From contig JACKAE010000007.1 in the NCBI GenBank assembly GCA_020635205.1, positions 1 through 62,096 of the forward strand: a stretch of 62,096 nt of DNA. The letters are read 5' to 3'. The DNA comes from Ignavibacteria bacterium. GTDB lineage: Bacteria > Bacteroidota > Ignavibacteria > OLB7. The position numbers were made by a program, and so were the translations under genes. A model generated the notes under the pieces. The model was not told the DNA's origin, searched no databases, and saw nothing but the letters and a program-made list of their open reading frames with translations. Positions 28,924-37,502 of this stretch are shown one piece after another. Within the stretch, counting starts at the first letter, position 1, and each line of letters opens with the position of its first letter.

Positions 28924-29709
28924 GTGAATTTCGAGACGATTCTTTTCGACATTGACTCGGCTGTTTTAACGATTACGTTGAACAGACCCGACAGCTATAA
29001 TGCCTGCAACGAGCAGTTGACAACTGACTTGCGGGGGGCATTGAAGGAGGCTGAGACCAACCGCGAAGTCCGAGCTATTGTTCTCACCGGTGCTGGGAAA
29101 GCATTCTGTTCCGGTCAGGATTTGAAGGAGGCTCCGGAACCTGGGGCAAAGAGATCGCTTGCCGACTCATTAGTTCGTCGCTACAATCCAATTATTCGGA
29201 AGCTCCGCACGATACCGAAGCCTGTGATTACGGCAATCAATGGTGTTGCTGCTGGTGCTGGATGTTCTCTCGCTCTGGCTGGTGATATCAGGCTGATGTC
29301 AGAAAGCGCATCTCTGATTCAAGCATTCGTTAACATCGGGCTTGTACCCGATTCTGGTTCGTCTCACTTCCTGTCTCACACAGTAGGCTACGCAAAAGCA
29401 TTTGAGATTGCGACGCTTGGGGAGAAGATTACAGCCGACCATGCACACGCTCTCGGTCTTGTGAATCGTGTAGTCCCTGCCGAGAACTTGATGGCGGAGA
29501 CGATGTCTCTTGCTGCACGTTATGCTCAGGGGCCAACAAAGGCTTACGGCTACATCAAAAAAATGCTCCAGAAAGCAGAGCACACATCACTTGACGATGC
29601 TCTCGAATATGAGGTCTTCATGCAGGAAGCCGCAGGACGAACATATGACTATGGAGAAGGGGTGAAGGCTTTTGTTGAGAAACGAAAAGCAGAATTTAGA
29701 GGAGAGTAG
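28924..29709 (+). CDS. PaaG-like enoyl-CoA hydratase/isomerase
   Basis: 261 residues starting at GTG 28924. Crotonase fold with 'GKAFCSGQDLKEAPEPG' and 'NGVAAGAGCSLALAGD'. The hydratase glutamates are replaced, and the segment 'FVNIGLVPDSGSSHFL' carries the aspartate characteristic of PaaG (1,2-epoxyphenylacetyl-CoA isomerase) and related delta3-delta2 isomerases. It probably isomerises a ring-epoxide or 3-enoyl-CoA intermediate. It lies between a hydratase and a dehydrogenase gene of the same pathway type, with AT-rich repeat elements on both sides. Confidence 0.88.
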   Translation: MNFETILFDIDSAVLTITLNRPDSYNACNEQLTTDLRGALKEAETNREVRAIVLTGAGKAFCSGQDLKEAPEPGAKRSLADSLVRRYNPIIRKLRTIPKPVITAINGVAAGAGCSLALAGDIRLMSESASLIQAFVNIGLVPDSGSSHFLSHTVGYAKAFEIATLGEKITADHAHALGLVNRVVPAENLMAETMSLAARYAQGPTKAYGYIKKMLQKAEHTSLDDALEYEVFMQEAAGRTYDYGEGVKAFVEKRKAEFRGE

Positions 29710-29717
29710 GTAGGAAG

Positions 29718-29866
29718 TCAAAATTCAAAATGAAAAATTCAAAAGTGATGACATCGGATTCTAATTCGGATGCTTATTGCTTTCTGTATCCCATTTTGAA
29801 TACTCCTTCTAACAAGCTCCATTTTTTCCTCCATCTATTTTTGAATTTTTACTTTTGAATTTTGAA
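29718..29866. repeat. AT-rich inverted-repeat element, copy B
   Basis: The arms at about 29718-29745 and 29838-29866 are near-perfect inverted repeats of 25-28 bases built from 'CAAAATTCAAAA' and 'AAAAATTCAAAA' blocks, enclosing about 90 unrelated bases. The right arm ends nine bases before the next start codon and shares an exact 18-mer with copy A. Confidence 0.65.
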
Positions 29867-29874
29867 TTGAACAA

Positions 29875-30720
29875 ATGACGAAAAAGAAATTTGGTGTTTG
29901 TGGTTCCGGTACAATGGGGGTTGGCATTGCATACGCAGCCGCTGCTGCAGGGTACGATGTCCGGTTGTACGATCTGAACGATCAGATACTTGCAAAGGCT
30001 GGGCAGACCATTGACGCCTTTATCTCGAAGGGGGTGGAGCGGGGGAAGCTAACCGAGGAGGGGGGGAAAGAATTGCGGGAAAGAGTAGTGACTACAACCG
30101 ACCTAAGTGAAATGTCAGGAGCGATGATTGTTGTGGAGGCAATCGTTGAGCGACTTGATATAAAACAAGAGTTGTTTCGCAAACTCGAAGAAGTGTTGAG
30201 CGCAGATGCAATTATTGCGACGAACACTTCATCAATAGCAGTGACTGAGATGGCCAACGGGTTGCAGAATCCTGAGCGTGTTGTCGGTATGCACTTCTTC
30301 AACCCTGCCCACATTATGAAACTTGTTGAAGTGATTAAAGGCTATGCTACCTCTGAAGAGGTAATGCAGCGAACTGTTGATCTTTCAATTGAACTTGGGA
30401 AGACTCCTGTTCGCGTAAAAGATACACCCGGCTTCATTGTCAACAGAGTTGCACGAAATTTTTACGGTGAGGCGTTCAGGATAGTTGGTGAAGGAGCGGC
30501 CTCTCATGAACAAGTCGATCGATGCCTAAAATCAGTCGGGTTCAGGATGGGGCCGTTTGAGTTAATGGATTTGATTGGGGTTGACGTTAACTTTGCTGTC
30601 ACACAGTCGGTTTACGGTCAGTACTTTAATGAGGCACGTTTCCAGCCACATTTAATTCAGAAGAAGATGGTGGAGTCTGGGCGTATCGGGAAGAAGGCCG
30701 GTGGTGGGTTCTACGGGTAG
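29875..30720 (+). CDS. 3-hydroxyacyl-CoA (3-hydroxybutyryl-CoA) dehydrogenase
   Basis: 281 residues, the size of single-function Hbd/PaaH enzymes. Rossmann motif 'FGVCGSGTMGVGIAYAAAAAGYDV', 'TNTSSIAVTEMA', the catalytic His in 'VGMHFFNPAHIMKLVEVI', 'KDTPGFIVNRVARNF', and a C-terminal domain ending 'GRIGKKAGGGFYG' are all in place. It oxidises (S)-3-hydroxyacyl-CoA to 3-ketoacyl-CoA with NAD+. It is the last gene of the crotonase run; a bidirectional terminator follows. Confidence 0.94.
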   Translation: MTKKKFGVCGSGTMGVGIAYAAAAAGYDVRLYDLNDQILAKAGQTIDAFISKGVERGKLTEEGGKELRERVVTTTDLSEMSGAMIVVEAIVERLDIKQELFRKLEEVLSADAIIATNTSSIAVTEMANGLQNPERVVGMHFFNPAHIMKLVEVIKGYATSEEVMQRTVDLSIELGKTPVRVKDTPGFIVNRVARNFYGEAFRIVGEGAASHEQVDRCLKSVGFRMGPFELMDLIGVDVNFAVTQSVYGQYFNEARFQPHLIQKKMVESGRIGKKAGGGFYG

Positions 30721-30810
30721 GCATTAGAGAGAATCACGAAAGACGCAAAGAAGAAGTTCTGATTTCTTGAGAAGCTTAGCTCCTATTGTGAGCTTGGTGA
30801 GATAGTATCC

Positions 30811-30855
30811 AATCAAAAAGCCGCAAAGGAGAGCTTCCTTTACGGCTTTTTGATT
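30811..30855. terminator. Bidirectional terminator between convergent genes
   Basis: A 20-bp stem with one mismatch (30811-30830 with 30836-30855) has A-rich and T-rich flanks, so it can serve both the dehydrogenase gene (plus) and the DUF1460 gene (minus). Confidence 0.9.
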
Positions 30856-30878
30856 CTTACAGTAGAGAGACTAATGCG

Positions 30879-31787
30879 TTACGTACCGACTTCGAGAGGG
30901 CGGGCAACCATGATACCTGTCTGCTTACTATTTCCAGCAAGGTACGTATGCAAATCAGTGTCGAGGAATACCTGCTTCTGAGTTAACGAGGCGTGGAGTA
31001 AGCGGAGTCGACCCTCTTGGTCCCGATAGCATAACCCAGTGTGAGAGACATCGAGGCCAATAATCGTGGTAGTGATGGCCACGATGTCGCCAGTCTGCAA
31101 ATTCTCTTCCATTTCTTTGATCGAGTTCTTCGGAATGTAGTAGTGCTCTACTTCGTTGATAGAATCCTCTACCTTCTTAATCTTCTCGATCAGCTCTGCG
31201 TTCCCTTTCAATTGTTTGTAGGCGTCGGTGTGTCTGCTCATGAAGTTGATAAGTTTATCATACTTCTTTGCGCCCGGCAGGGTTGAGGTAATGTCTTGAA
31301 CAATCCCTTTCTTCTGGTTGTCGCTATACCACTCCACAACATAGTGGAGGCGGGATGTATAGTCGGTAACTTCTCCATTACGGTATCGCATTCGGGTGAG
31401 TTCATTCAACAAATCATCTGGTTCGGTCTTCCCTTGCTTAATGCAGCGGGCAACGGCGAGTGTTGTCTCATAGAAGGTCACACAGTCAAGTCCTAAAAGG
31501 TTGGCCGTACAAACTTCCGTTGCGGTCGATTTGTCGAGAGTACCTGCAACGTATGGGGTTGTTAGCAGAGCGAGACCCACATGTCCCATAATCTCGTTGA
31601 TAGGTCTTCCGCTCCAGCCCTTCTCTTTTGCTTCCTTGATTAACTGCCGAAAGGCATCCTCACCTTCAAAGGAACCTACTTTTTCCTTGTCTGGATAAGC
31701 AAAGAGATCAGATGTTGAGAGTCGCTCAGCAAGGGTAGCACCAACTATCAGAAGAGTTGATCGCTTGAAAAAGTTTCGGCGGTTCAT
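30879..31787 (-). CDS. DUF1460 protein (NlpC/P60-like amidase family) with Tat-type signal
   Basis: 302 residues. The N-terminus 'MNRRNFFKRSTLLIVGATLA' has an R-R-x-F-x-K twin-arginine motif followed by a hydrophobic stretch, so the folded protein is probably exported by Tat. The mature part carries the DUF1460 hallmarks 'GLDCVTFYETTLA' (candidate catalytic Cys), 'SRLHYVVEWYSDN' and 'GLDVSHTGLCYRDQEGRLRLLHAS' (candidate His). Members of this family are papain-like N-acetylmuramyl-L-alanine amidase-type enzymes. A periplasmic peptidoglycan-processing role is likely, but the substrate is unproven. Confidence 0.88.
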   Translation of the reverse strand: MNRRNFFKRSTLLIVGATLAERLSTSDLFAYPDKEKVGSFEGEDAFRQLIKEAKEKGWSGRPINEIMGHVGLALLTTPYVAGTLDKSTATEVCTANLLGLDCVTFYETTLAVARCIKQGKTEPDDLLNELTRMRYRNGEVTDYTSRLHYVVEWYSDNQKKGIVQDITSTLPGAKKYDKLINFMSRHTDAYKQLKGNAELIEKIKKVEDSINEVEHYYIPKNSIKEMEENLQTGDIVAITTTIIGLDVSHTGLCYRDQEGRLRLLHASLTQKQVFLDTDLHTYLAGNSKQTGIMVARPLEVGT

Positions 31788-31836
31788 GTGTTCAAGGTTG
31801 TTAGAGAAATCTTCTTATCCAGTCCCCGACAAAGGT

Positions 31837-31873
31837 AAAAAAAAGCGGGGATGCTTTTGCAGCACCCCCGCTT
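31837..31873 (-). terminator. Rho-independent terminator of the FN3 lipoprotein gene
   Basis: Read on the minus strand, an AAGCGGGG...CCCCGCTT stem with further inner pairing runs into eight U residues. It ends transcription 24 bases after the lipoprotein stop codon. Confidence 0.9.
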
Positions 31874-31896
31874 GGTCTTACACAAGGTTGTCAGGT

Positions 31897-32817
31897 TTAC
31901 TTAGCGTATGGAACGCCTTGCGTGTTTTGGAACGAGATCTCAAGAACGATGTAATTGTTGCCGTCGTTCTGAACCAATTGTCCGTTTGTTCCCGGAACGA
32001 TAAAGACTTTACCATACTTGAAGCTTCCTGCTGAACCGAGACGGAATGCAAATGCTACGCCTTGGTTCCCGGCCTGTTGATTTGCGATGGTATAAGCACT
32101 CTTACGGCTCGTTGTGAACAAGTCACCCAGTTTTGAATCGAGATACCATGCGTTGAGTCCAGATGTTGGTTCAGATACGTCTGACACCTGAACGTTGTCG
32201 TCAAAGTTGCCCCAATTATTGAAGATACCATTAAACTCAGGTGCGTTTCCTGGGCCGATGATAATTTGATTTCCCTGAACGTCAGCAACCAATTGGATGT
32301 TGCCAATCACACCATTTGCAACGCTCTCATTGCTTGGTCCACCCTTTGCAGGATCAATAATCAGTCCGCTTCCCTTTCCGGTAGGAGCACTCTTCTCATA
32401 AATACGTAGAACCGCACTTCCTGGATCGGTATCAGTTGTATAGCGGTCGGCTGGAGCCCACTCGATTGTTGCGGCAGTCGAGGATTCTGTTCCTTTGACA
32501 GCAGTAACGGAGAATTCGTAAATGGTTCCATTAGTTAGTGATGTTACCTCCAATGGTGAGGTGGCATCAGCCAGCGTCGTCTTATCTGTGGATCCCTTCT
32601 CATTATACTCAACTGTATACGTAACGCCGGTTGTTGTTGAAGCCGTCCACTGAAGCATCACAGCTCCATTCTTGGAAAGGGCTTGAAGACCGGTTGCTGG
32701 CTCAACAGTTGTTGGATCTGGATCTGGATTGTCAACAGGATTCTCATTACAGCCGACAACAAACATGCCGGCAAGTGCCATAATCAGGCCGCTCATCAAA
32801 AGATGTTTGAACTTCAT
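31897..32817 (-). CDS. Lipoprotein with one fibronectin type III domain
   Basis: 306 residues. The ATG at 32817 is chosen because AAGGAG lies about 8 bases upstream and the lipoprotein signal ('LAGMFVVGC') then has normal length; a longer frame to 32904 is not needed. A short Asp/Pro linker leads to an FN3 domain (about residues 38-125, 'LQALSKNGAVMLQWTAS' to 'YEFSVTAVKG'). The C-terminal part is a beta-rich region of unknown type ending 'IVLEISFQNTQGVPYAK'. Probably outer-membrane or periplasmic; function unknown. Confidence 0.85.
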   Translation of the reverse strand: MKFKHLLMSGLIMALAGMFVVGCNENPVDNPDPDPTTVEPATGLQALSKNGAVMLQWTASTTTGVTYTVEYNEKGSTDKTTLADATSPLEVTSLTNGTIYEFSVTAVKGTESSTAATIEWAPADRYTTDTDPGSAVLRIYEKSAPTGKGSGLIIDPAKGGPSNESVANGVIGNIQLVADVQGNQIIIGPGNAPEFNGIFNNWGNFDDNVQVSDVSEPTSGLNAWYLDSKLGDLFTTSRKSAYTIANQQAGNQGVAFAFRLGSAGSFKYGKVFIVPGTNGQLVQNDGNNYIVLEISFQNTQGVPYAK

Positions 32818-33030
32818 TTCGTATCTCCTTTTGTGGTAATTGCGTAAGTGGTTCCGCGAAGAGCGGAGACCATATACGTATGTTGAATGGTTTACTGAAT
32901 TCAAAAAACTTTCTTTCTACTTGGGGAAATTCTCACCCCTCATTTTCGGAATGGTCACAAGGACACAAGCACCGGGATGAAGTTTAGCCAGCACATTAAG
33001 ACTGCTCTCACGACCAAAAATCAAGGCTTC

Positions 33031-33603
33031 TCAACTCACCGAGTTTGGTATCCAAGGGTGTTCTTCTACCCCTTGAGAGTGGTTTACGCTTCGGGCTAAA
33101 ACAAAGAGTAAATCACTGAGTCGGTTTACGTACTGCACAGGTAATTCACCGATTTCTGGCTCTTCAAACTGGAGAGAAACAATCAGGCGTTCGGCTCTTC
33201 GGGCAACAGTTCGAGCTACGTGAAGCAGAGCACCTGCTTGCGTCCCACCCGGTAAAATAAAGTGTTGAAGTGGGGGAAGCTCACCTTCAAATTCATCAAT
33301 TGCGGACTCAAGACACGTCACATCATCCGATATAACACGTGGAATTGAAAAATTTTGCCGTTCTTTCCGATCCGGCGTTGCTAAATCCGCACCGAGAACA
33401 AACAACTGTCCTTGTATTGTATTCAGAAGTTGATCTACTGCTTCGAGAATAGGTTTGTGCGATCTCACTGTCCCGATAAGACTGTTCAGCTCGTCAACTG
33501 TTCCGTACGCCTCGATGCGAAGGTGATCTTTCCGAACTCTCTGGCCACCAAAGAGTCCCGTTGTCCCATCGTCACCAGTTTTTGTGTAGATTTTACCTGC
33601 CAT
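33031..33603 (-). CDS. pduO: Cob(I)alamin adenosyltransferase, PduO type
   Basis: 190 residues. The N-terminal ATP-binding motif 'KIYTKTGDDGTTGLFGGQRVRKDHLRIEAYGTVDELNS' is nearly consensus, and the second motif 'VARTVARRAERLIVSL' is present near residue 135. The enzyme transfers adenosyl from ATP to cob(I)alamin, giving coenzyme B12. This implies B12-dependent enzymes elsewhere, such as methylmalonyl-CoA mutase or class II ribonucleotide reductase. It is divergent from the YmdB-like gene, with 74 bases between the starts. Confidence 0.95.
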   Translation of the reverse strand: MAGKIYTKTGDDGTTGLFGGQRVRKDHLRIEAYGTVDELNSLIGTVRSHKPILEAVDQLLNTIQGQLFVLGADLATPDRKERQNFSIPRVISDDVTCLESAIDEFEGELPPLQHFILPGGTQAGALLHVARTVARRAERLIVSLQFEEPEIGELPVQYVNRLSDLLFVLARSVNHSQGVEEHPWIPNSVS

Positions 33604-33611
33604 ACTGTTGT

Positions 33612-33628
33612 AGAGTCTACCGGACTCT
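33612..33628. promoter_or_regulatory. Inverted repeat in divergent promoter gap
   Basis: AGAGTC and GACTCT are separated by five bases, 9 bases upstream of the pduO start and 50 upstream of the divergent gene. It could be an operator or simply a small hairpin in the 5' leader. Confidence 0.3.
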
Positions 33629-33677
33629 CAATCGTAAAGAGCAACAAATCTACAAAACAGAATTAAGAGAGACTATA

Positions 33678-34514
33678 GTGGAATTCCCCAAAACGGATCA
33701 AAGTTCTATCAATATCCTTATTGTTGGTGATCTTGTTGGAACGCCGGGACTGAAAGCGGTTGAGAATCACCTTCCCCGACTAAAGGCCGAACTGAATGTC
33801 GGCTGCGCAATTGTGAACGCCGAAAATGTATATGACGGGAAGGGGATACGTCCGTCGGATGCAGAGGCTATTTTTGCTTCTGGTGCGGATGTCATTACCT
33901 CGGGCAATCACGTCTGGGAAAAGTGGCAGTCCAAGAAGGTGTTAGGGGAACGCCCTGATGTTCTCCGCCCACTGAACTATCCTCCTGGTAATGTCGGCAA
34001 TGGGTATTACGTTAAACGGTTCGATAGTGGCGTTCAGATTGCCGTGCTCAACTTGCAAGGGCGAACCTTCATGCAAGATATCGACTGTCCATTCAGAACT
34101 GCCGACTGGGCACTCGGGAAAATCGACAAGAACATTCCAATTATTGTTGACTTTCACGCGGAGGCAACTGCTGAGAAAATTGCGATGGGGTGGTATCTCG
34201 ATGGTCGTGTATCGGCAGTTGTGGGGACACACACTCACGTTCCAACTGCCGACGGACAGATTCTCCCGCAGGGGACAGCCTACCTGACTGATCTCGGCAT
34301 GACAGGACCATACGATTCAGTGATTGGGATGGTTCGTGAGGAGGCGATCAAGCGATTCCTCTACAAAACTCCATTTAAATATGAGACAGCTACCGATGAT
34401 GTGCGGCTCTGTGGTCTGTTAGTTCAGGTTGACTTGCAATCATGTCGGGCGACTGCGATCCAACAAATTATTTCTCCCTCTTTCCGTGACAATTCAAGGG
34501 GCGAGGTATCTTGA
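33678..34514 (+). CDS. YmdB-type (TIGR00282) metallophosphoesterase
   Basis: 278 residues from GTG 33678; a longer frame to 33561 would run through pduO and lacks homology. Motifs of the family are complete: 'ILIVGDLVGTPGLKAVENHLP', 'VNAENVYDGKGIRPSDAE', 'ADVITSGNHVWEK', 'VDFHAEATAEKIAMGWYLDGRVSAVVGTHTHVPTAD' and 'YLTDLGMTGPYDSVIGM'. These provide the Asp, Asn and His ligands of a two-metal site. Relatives such as Bacillus YmdB hydrolyse 2',3'-cyclic nucleotides and affect biofilm decisions. The role here is inferred only from family. Confidence 0.92.
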   Translation: MEFPKTDQSSINILIVGDLVGTPGLKAVENHLPRLKAELNVGCAIVNAENVYDGKGIRPSDAEAIFASGADVITSGNHVWEKWQSKKVLGERPDVLRPLNYPPGNVGNGYYVKRFDSGVQIAVLNLQGRTFMQDIDCPFRTADWALGKIDKNIPIIVDFHAEATAEKIAMGWYLDGRVSAVVGTHTHVPTADGQILPQGTAYLTDLGMTGPYDSVIGMVREEAIKRFLYKTPFKYETATDDVRLCGLLVQVDLQSCRATAIQQIISPSFRDNSRGEVS

Positions 34515-34537
34515 CCTGATGAACATTCAAGGATACG

Positions 34538-37489
34538 ATGACTATGAGATCAACAACGCAGTCTACATTAATAGGAGGGAGTGCCGCTGCTCTCTTCTTC
34601 TGTTTACTTCTCAGCAACTCAGTTTTAGGACAGCAGATTGGGGAGGTTGGTGCGGAGCAGTCGGCCAAGCTCATAGCCCTTGAGAACCACGGTTTACTTC
34701 CCGATCTTATGTCCGATGAAGAGATCATTGGGGGTGCTCTCTACATTAAACTGAGTGAATCGGCAGTTGAAGGAGATCTGACAACTACTCTCAATAAATT
34801 GTTTGCGACGGTTGGTCTACGCCTTGAGGCGGCCACTCCGATGGTTGTTCGCGATCAACTTCTCTCCCCATCAGTTAAATCGTATCGTTCTTCTCTCTCG
34901 GGCAATCATAGAAGTGCTGCATTAAAGGCTGAACGTGAGTTGTCGCGGATCATTACCGTCAGCTATGCCAATCCAGTACATCCCCGCAAAGCAGCGGCAA
35001 TGCTTGCGTCCCTCCCGGGAGTTGAATATGCTGAGCCAGTAATTTTACCCAAGATTCTTAGTCCAAGCGAACCGAACGATCCAAGGCTCGATGAGCAGAC
35101 ACAAGTCCAGTTTATTAAAGCCGACGATGCTTGGAAGATATGGCCCGGTGATTCTTCTCTGATAATCGGCATTATTGATGCGGGGATCACCGCACGCCAC
35201 GAGGACCTGTGGGATAACATCGCGCCAAACTATGGCGAGGCGGGATTAGATAACCTTGGGAACGACAAATCAACAAATGGAATTGACGACGACGATAACG
35301 GATACGTTGACGATTGGAAGGGGGTAAATCTCACAGCAGGGGGGGATGGGTCGGCTCACGGCAACACTGAGAATGGTGAGCATGGAACGCAGGTTTCAGG
35401 ATATGCCGCCGCCGATACTGACAATGATCGTGGCATTGCCGGCATTGCAAATCAATGTCGATTTTTTCCAGTGAAAGCTGCGCGGAAGGGGAGTGACAGA
35501 CTTATAGCAGGGTATGAGGGAATTATCTACTGCGCTCAGCAAGGCTTTCAAGTAATCAATTGCAGTTGGGGGAACACAACATACTCTCAGGCTGAGCAAG
35601 ACATTATTGAGAATGTCACCTTAGCATATAATGCCACCGTTGTTGCGGCAGGGGGAAACAACCAAGAGTATAATCTCTTCTATCCTGCCGGCTACCGCTA
35701 TGTTCTCGGGGTGGGGGGAGTGAATAGTGACCTTGGCCAGTTCGTTACGACGTGGGGGGAGCATATCGACATTACTGCAACGGCCGGGCTTACCACCAGC
35801 GACCTTTCCTTCTACTACGATCTTGCTCCGGCAACTTCGTACACAACCCCAGTTGTTTCGGGTATCGTTGCACTTGTTCGGAGCCGCTGGCCTGAGTTGG
35901 ATGCACGCCAAGCTGCCGCACACGTTCGCTTATCAACCGTCAACATCGATCAACTGAATCTTGGAAAAGAGGGGTTGATTGGGACTGGAAGAGCCGATGC
36001 TCTACAAGCGATCTCTACGGATCCTTTCTCACACCCAGCACTTGTTATCGATTCTGTTTGGGCAGTTGATGAAAGTGGGAATCCCAAAGAACAGTTTACC
36101 GTTGGGGAGAAGGGACGATTGATGATTGCAGTGACCAATATTCTCGGTGATTGTACAAACGCACAACTCAATTTGCGCCGCTATACAGATGATTCAACCG
36201 CAATTAGATTTGATGCTGCGGCACTTGTTGTCGGTACGCTCGGTTCAGGCGAGAGTTGGATTACTCAACAAGGAATCCCATTTGAAATCCTTGCCTCAAG
36301 TAGTGGCTTGACTAAGGTTCGGATTGACTTTCAAGCTGACGGTTATACCGATTACGCTTACGAAGTTCTACGGATATATCGTCCCTATACCGTCTACAGT
36401 AACTCTCGAATTGCTTGGACACTAACCGACAGGGGAAGGATTGGGTTTGATCGACTTCAGATTGGCGAGTTTGGCGAAGGGGTTCTCTACAAAAACAACT
36501 CGCATCTCTTTGAAGGTGGATTGATTATCGCAGAAGACCGAACACATGTTCTCGACAACGTGCGGAATACGGATACAGATGACCAGAACAATGATTTCCG
36601 TGTTGTACAAGTTCCCCTCCCAGCAAATGATAGCACACTCTCCATCACGGACAGTGATGTATTGGGCAAAATTGGACTTGAAATTCGAAGCCATGTCCGC
36701 TTTGTTGACACGGTGCAGGATGCGTTAGGGATGGACCTCTACGTAAAAAATGTGAGTGGCAGAACAATCGATAGCCTTCGCGTTGGATTCTTCGGCGATT
36801 GGGATTTAGATGGTCGTGATGTTGGCCAATCAGTTGCTATTGGAACAGAGTTCGTTCCGGGTGTAGCACGCTATGGCCTGGTAACGAATCCCGGTGGTTC
36901 AAGTTTAGCGGTAGGTGTTGCGCAGCCAGCGGCGAGCGTACCTTTCTATGCAATCAACAACAACACCGACCCCATAAAAATCACTGATGACTTTGACAAG
37001 GAAGAGAAGTGGAACACCCTTGCCAACGGCATCGGAAATCCTTCGGTTGGCCCCGCCGACGTTAGTCTGGTGATTGGTGAAATTCTTGTGAATGTAGCCG
37101 ATCAGTCAGAAGATACAGTCACCTTCATTCTGAGCCTTTCGGACAACTCCGTGCTCGATGCAGTTGATGCAATGGCTCGCTATGCTGACGCTCGAACTTC
37201 GAGTGTTATCGTAGCGGATAACGGAATTGATCTTGGGACGATGACTATCACTCCAAACCCAGCAGGAAGTCAGATCGAGATCACCCTTCCGATTCACCCA
37301 ACCTCTGCTGGAACGTTTGCTCTTAACGATGTCCGGGGTAATATGATTACTTCGTTCCATCCATCCGACGTATCGTGGGAGGGGCGTCGACTTGTACTAT
37401 CACTCGGGGATCTTTTCAGTGGTCTCTACTATCTTACCTACCAAACAGGGGGGCAACGGTTCACAACGCCCTTACTTATTGTTCGGTAA
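34538..37489 (+). CDS. T9SS-exported subtilisin-like (S8) serine peptidase
   Basis: 983 residues. AAGGA sits five bases before the ATG, and the signal peptide is 'LIGGSAAALFFCLLLSNSVLGQ'. An inhibitor-type propeptide (about 60-175) precedes the S8 domain. Catalytic residues are visible: Asp in 'IIGIIDAGI' (near 214), His in 'GEHGTQVSGYAA' (near 281), oxyanion Asn in 'AAGGNNQEY', and Ser in 'ATSYTTPVVSG' (near 433, where the usual form is GTSMATP). Downstream beta domains lead to a T9SS sorting domain ('MTITPNPAGSQIEI' to 'LFSGLYYLTYQTG'). It should degrade proteins outside the cell, possibly together with the M14 carboxypeptidase encoded at 25-28 kb. Confidence 0.93.
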   Translation: MTMRSTTQSTLIGGSAAALFFCLLLSNSVLGQQIGEVGAEQSAKLIALENHGLLPDLMSDEEIIGGALYIKLSESAVEGDLTTTLNKLFATVGLRLEAATPMVVRDQLLSPSVKSYRSSLSGNHRSAALKAERELSRIITVSYANPVHPRKAAAMLASLPGVEYAEPVILPKILSPSEPNDPRLDEQTQVQFIKADDAWKIWPGDSSLIIGIIDAGITARHEDLWDNIAPNYGEAGLDNLGNDKSTNGIDDDDNGYVDDWKGVNLTAGGDGSAHGNTENGEHGTQVSGYAAADTDNDRGIAGIANQCRFFPVKAARKGSDRLIAGYEGIIYCAQQGFQVINCSWGNTTYSQAEQDIIENVTLAYNATVVAAGGNNQEYNLFYPAGYRYVLGVGGVNSDLGQFVTTWGEHIDITATAGLTTSDLSFYYDLAPATSYTTPVVSGIVALVRSRWPELDARQAAAHVRLSTVNIDQLNLGKEGLIGTGRADALQAISTDPFSHPALVIDSVWAVDESGNPKEQFTVGEKGRLMIAVTNILGDCTNAQLNLRRYTDDSTAIRFDAAALVVGTLGSGESWITQQGIPFEILASSSGLTKVRIDFQADGYTDYAYEVLRIYRPYTVYSNSRIAWTLTDRGRIGFDRLQIGEFGEGVLYKNNSHLFEGGLIIAEDRTHVLDNVRNTDTDDQNNDFRVVQVPLPANDSTLSITDSDVLGKIGLEIRSHVRFVDTVQDALGMDLYVKNVSGRTIDSLRVGFFGDWDLDGRDVGQSVAIGTEFVPGVARYGLVTNPGGSSLAVGVAQPAASVPFYAINNNTDPIKITDDFDKEEKWNTLANGIGNPSVGPADVSLVIGEILVNVADQSEDTVTFILSLSDNSVLDAVDAMARYADARTSSVIVADNGIDLGTMTITPNPAGSQIEITLPIHPTSAGTFALNDVRGNMITSFHPSDVSWEGRRLVLSLGDLFSGLYYLTYQTGGQRFTTPLLIVR

Positions 37490-37502
37490 TCATTGTTGAT
37501 CT

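Noticed and set aside
33561..33677. N-terminal extension of the YmdB-like protein reading through the pduO start region
   Set aside because: The extension is Arg/Cys/Tyr-rich, overlaps pduO on the other strand and is not part of the family fold; GTG 33678 fits better.
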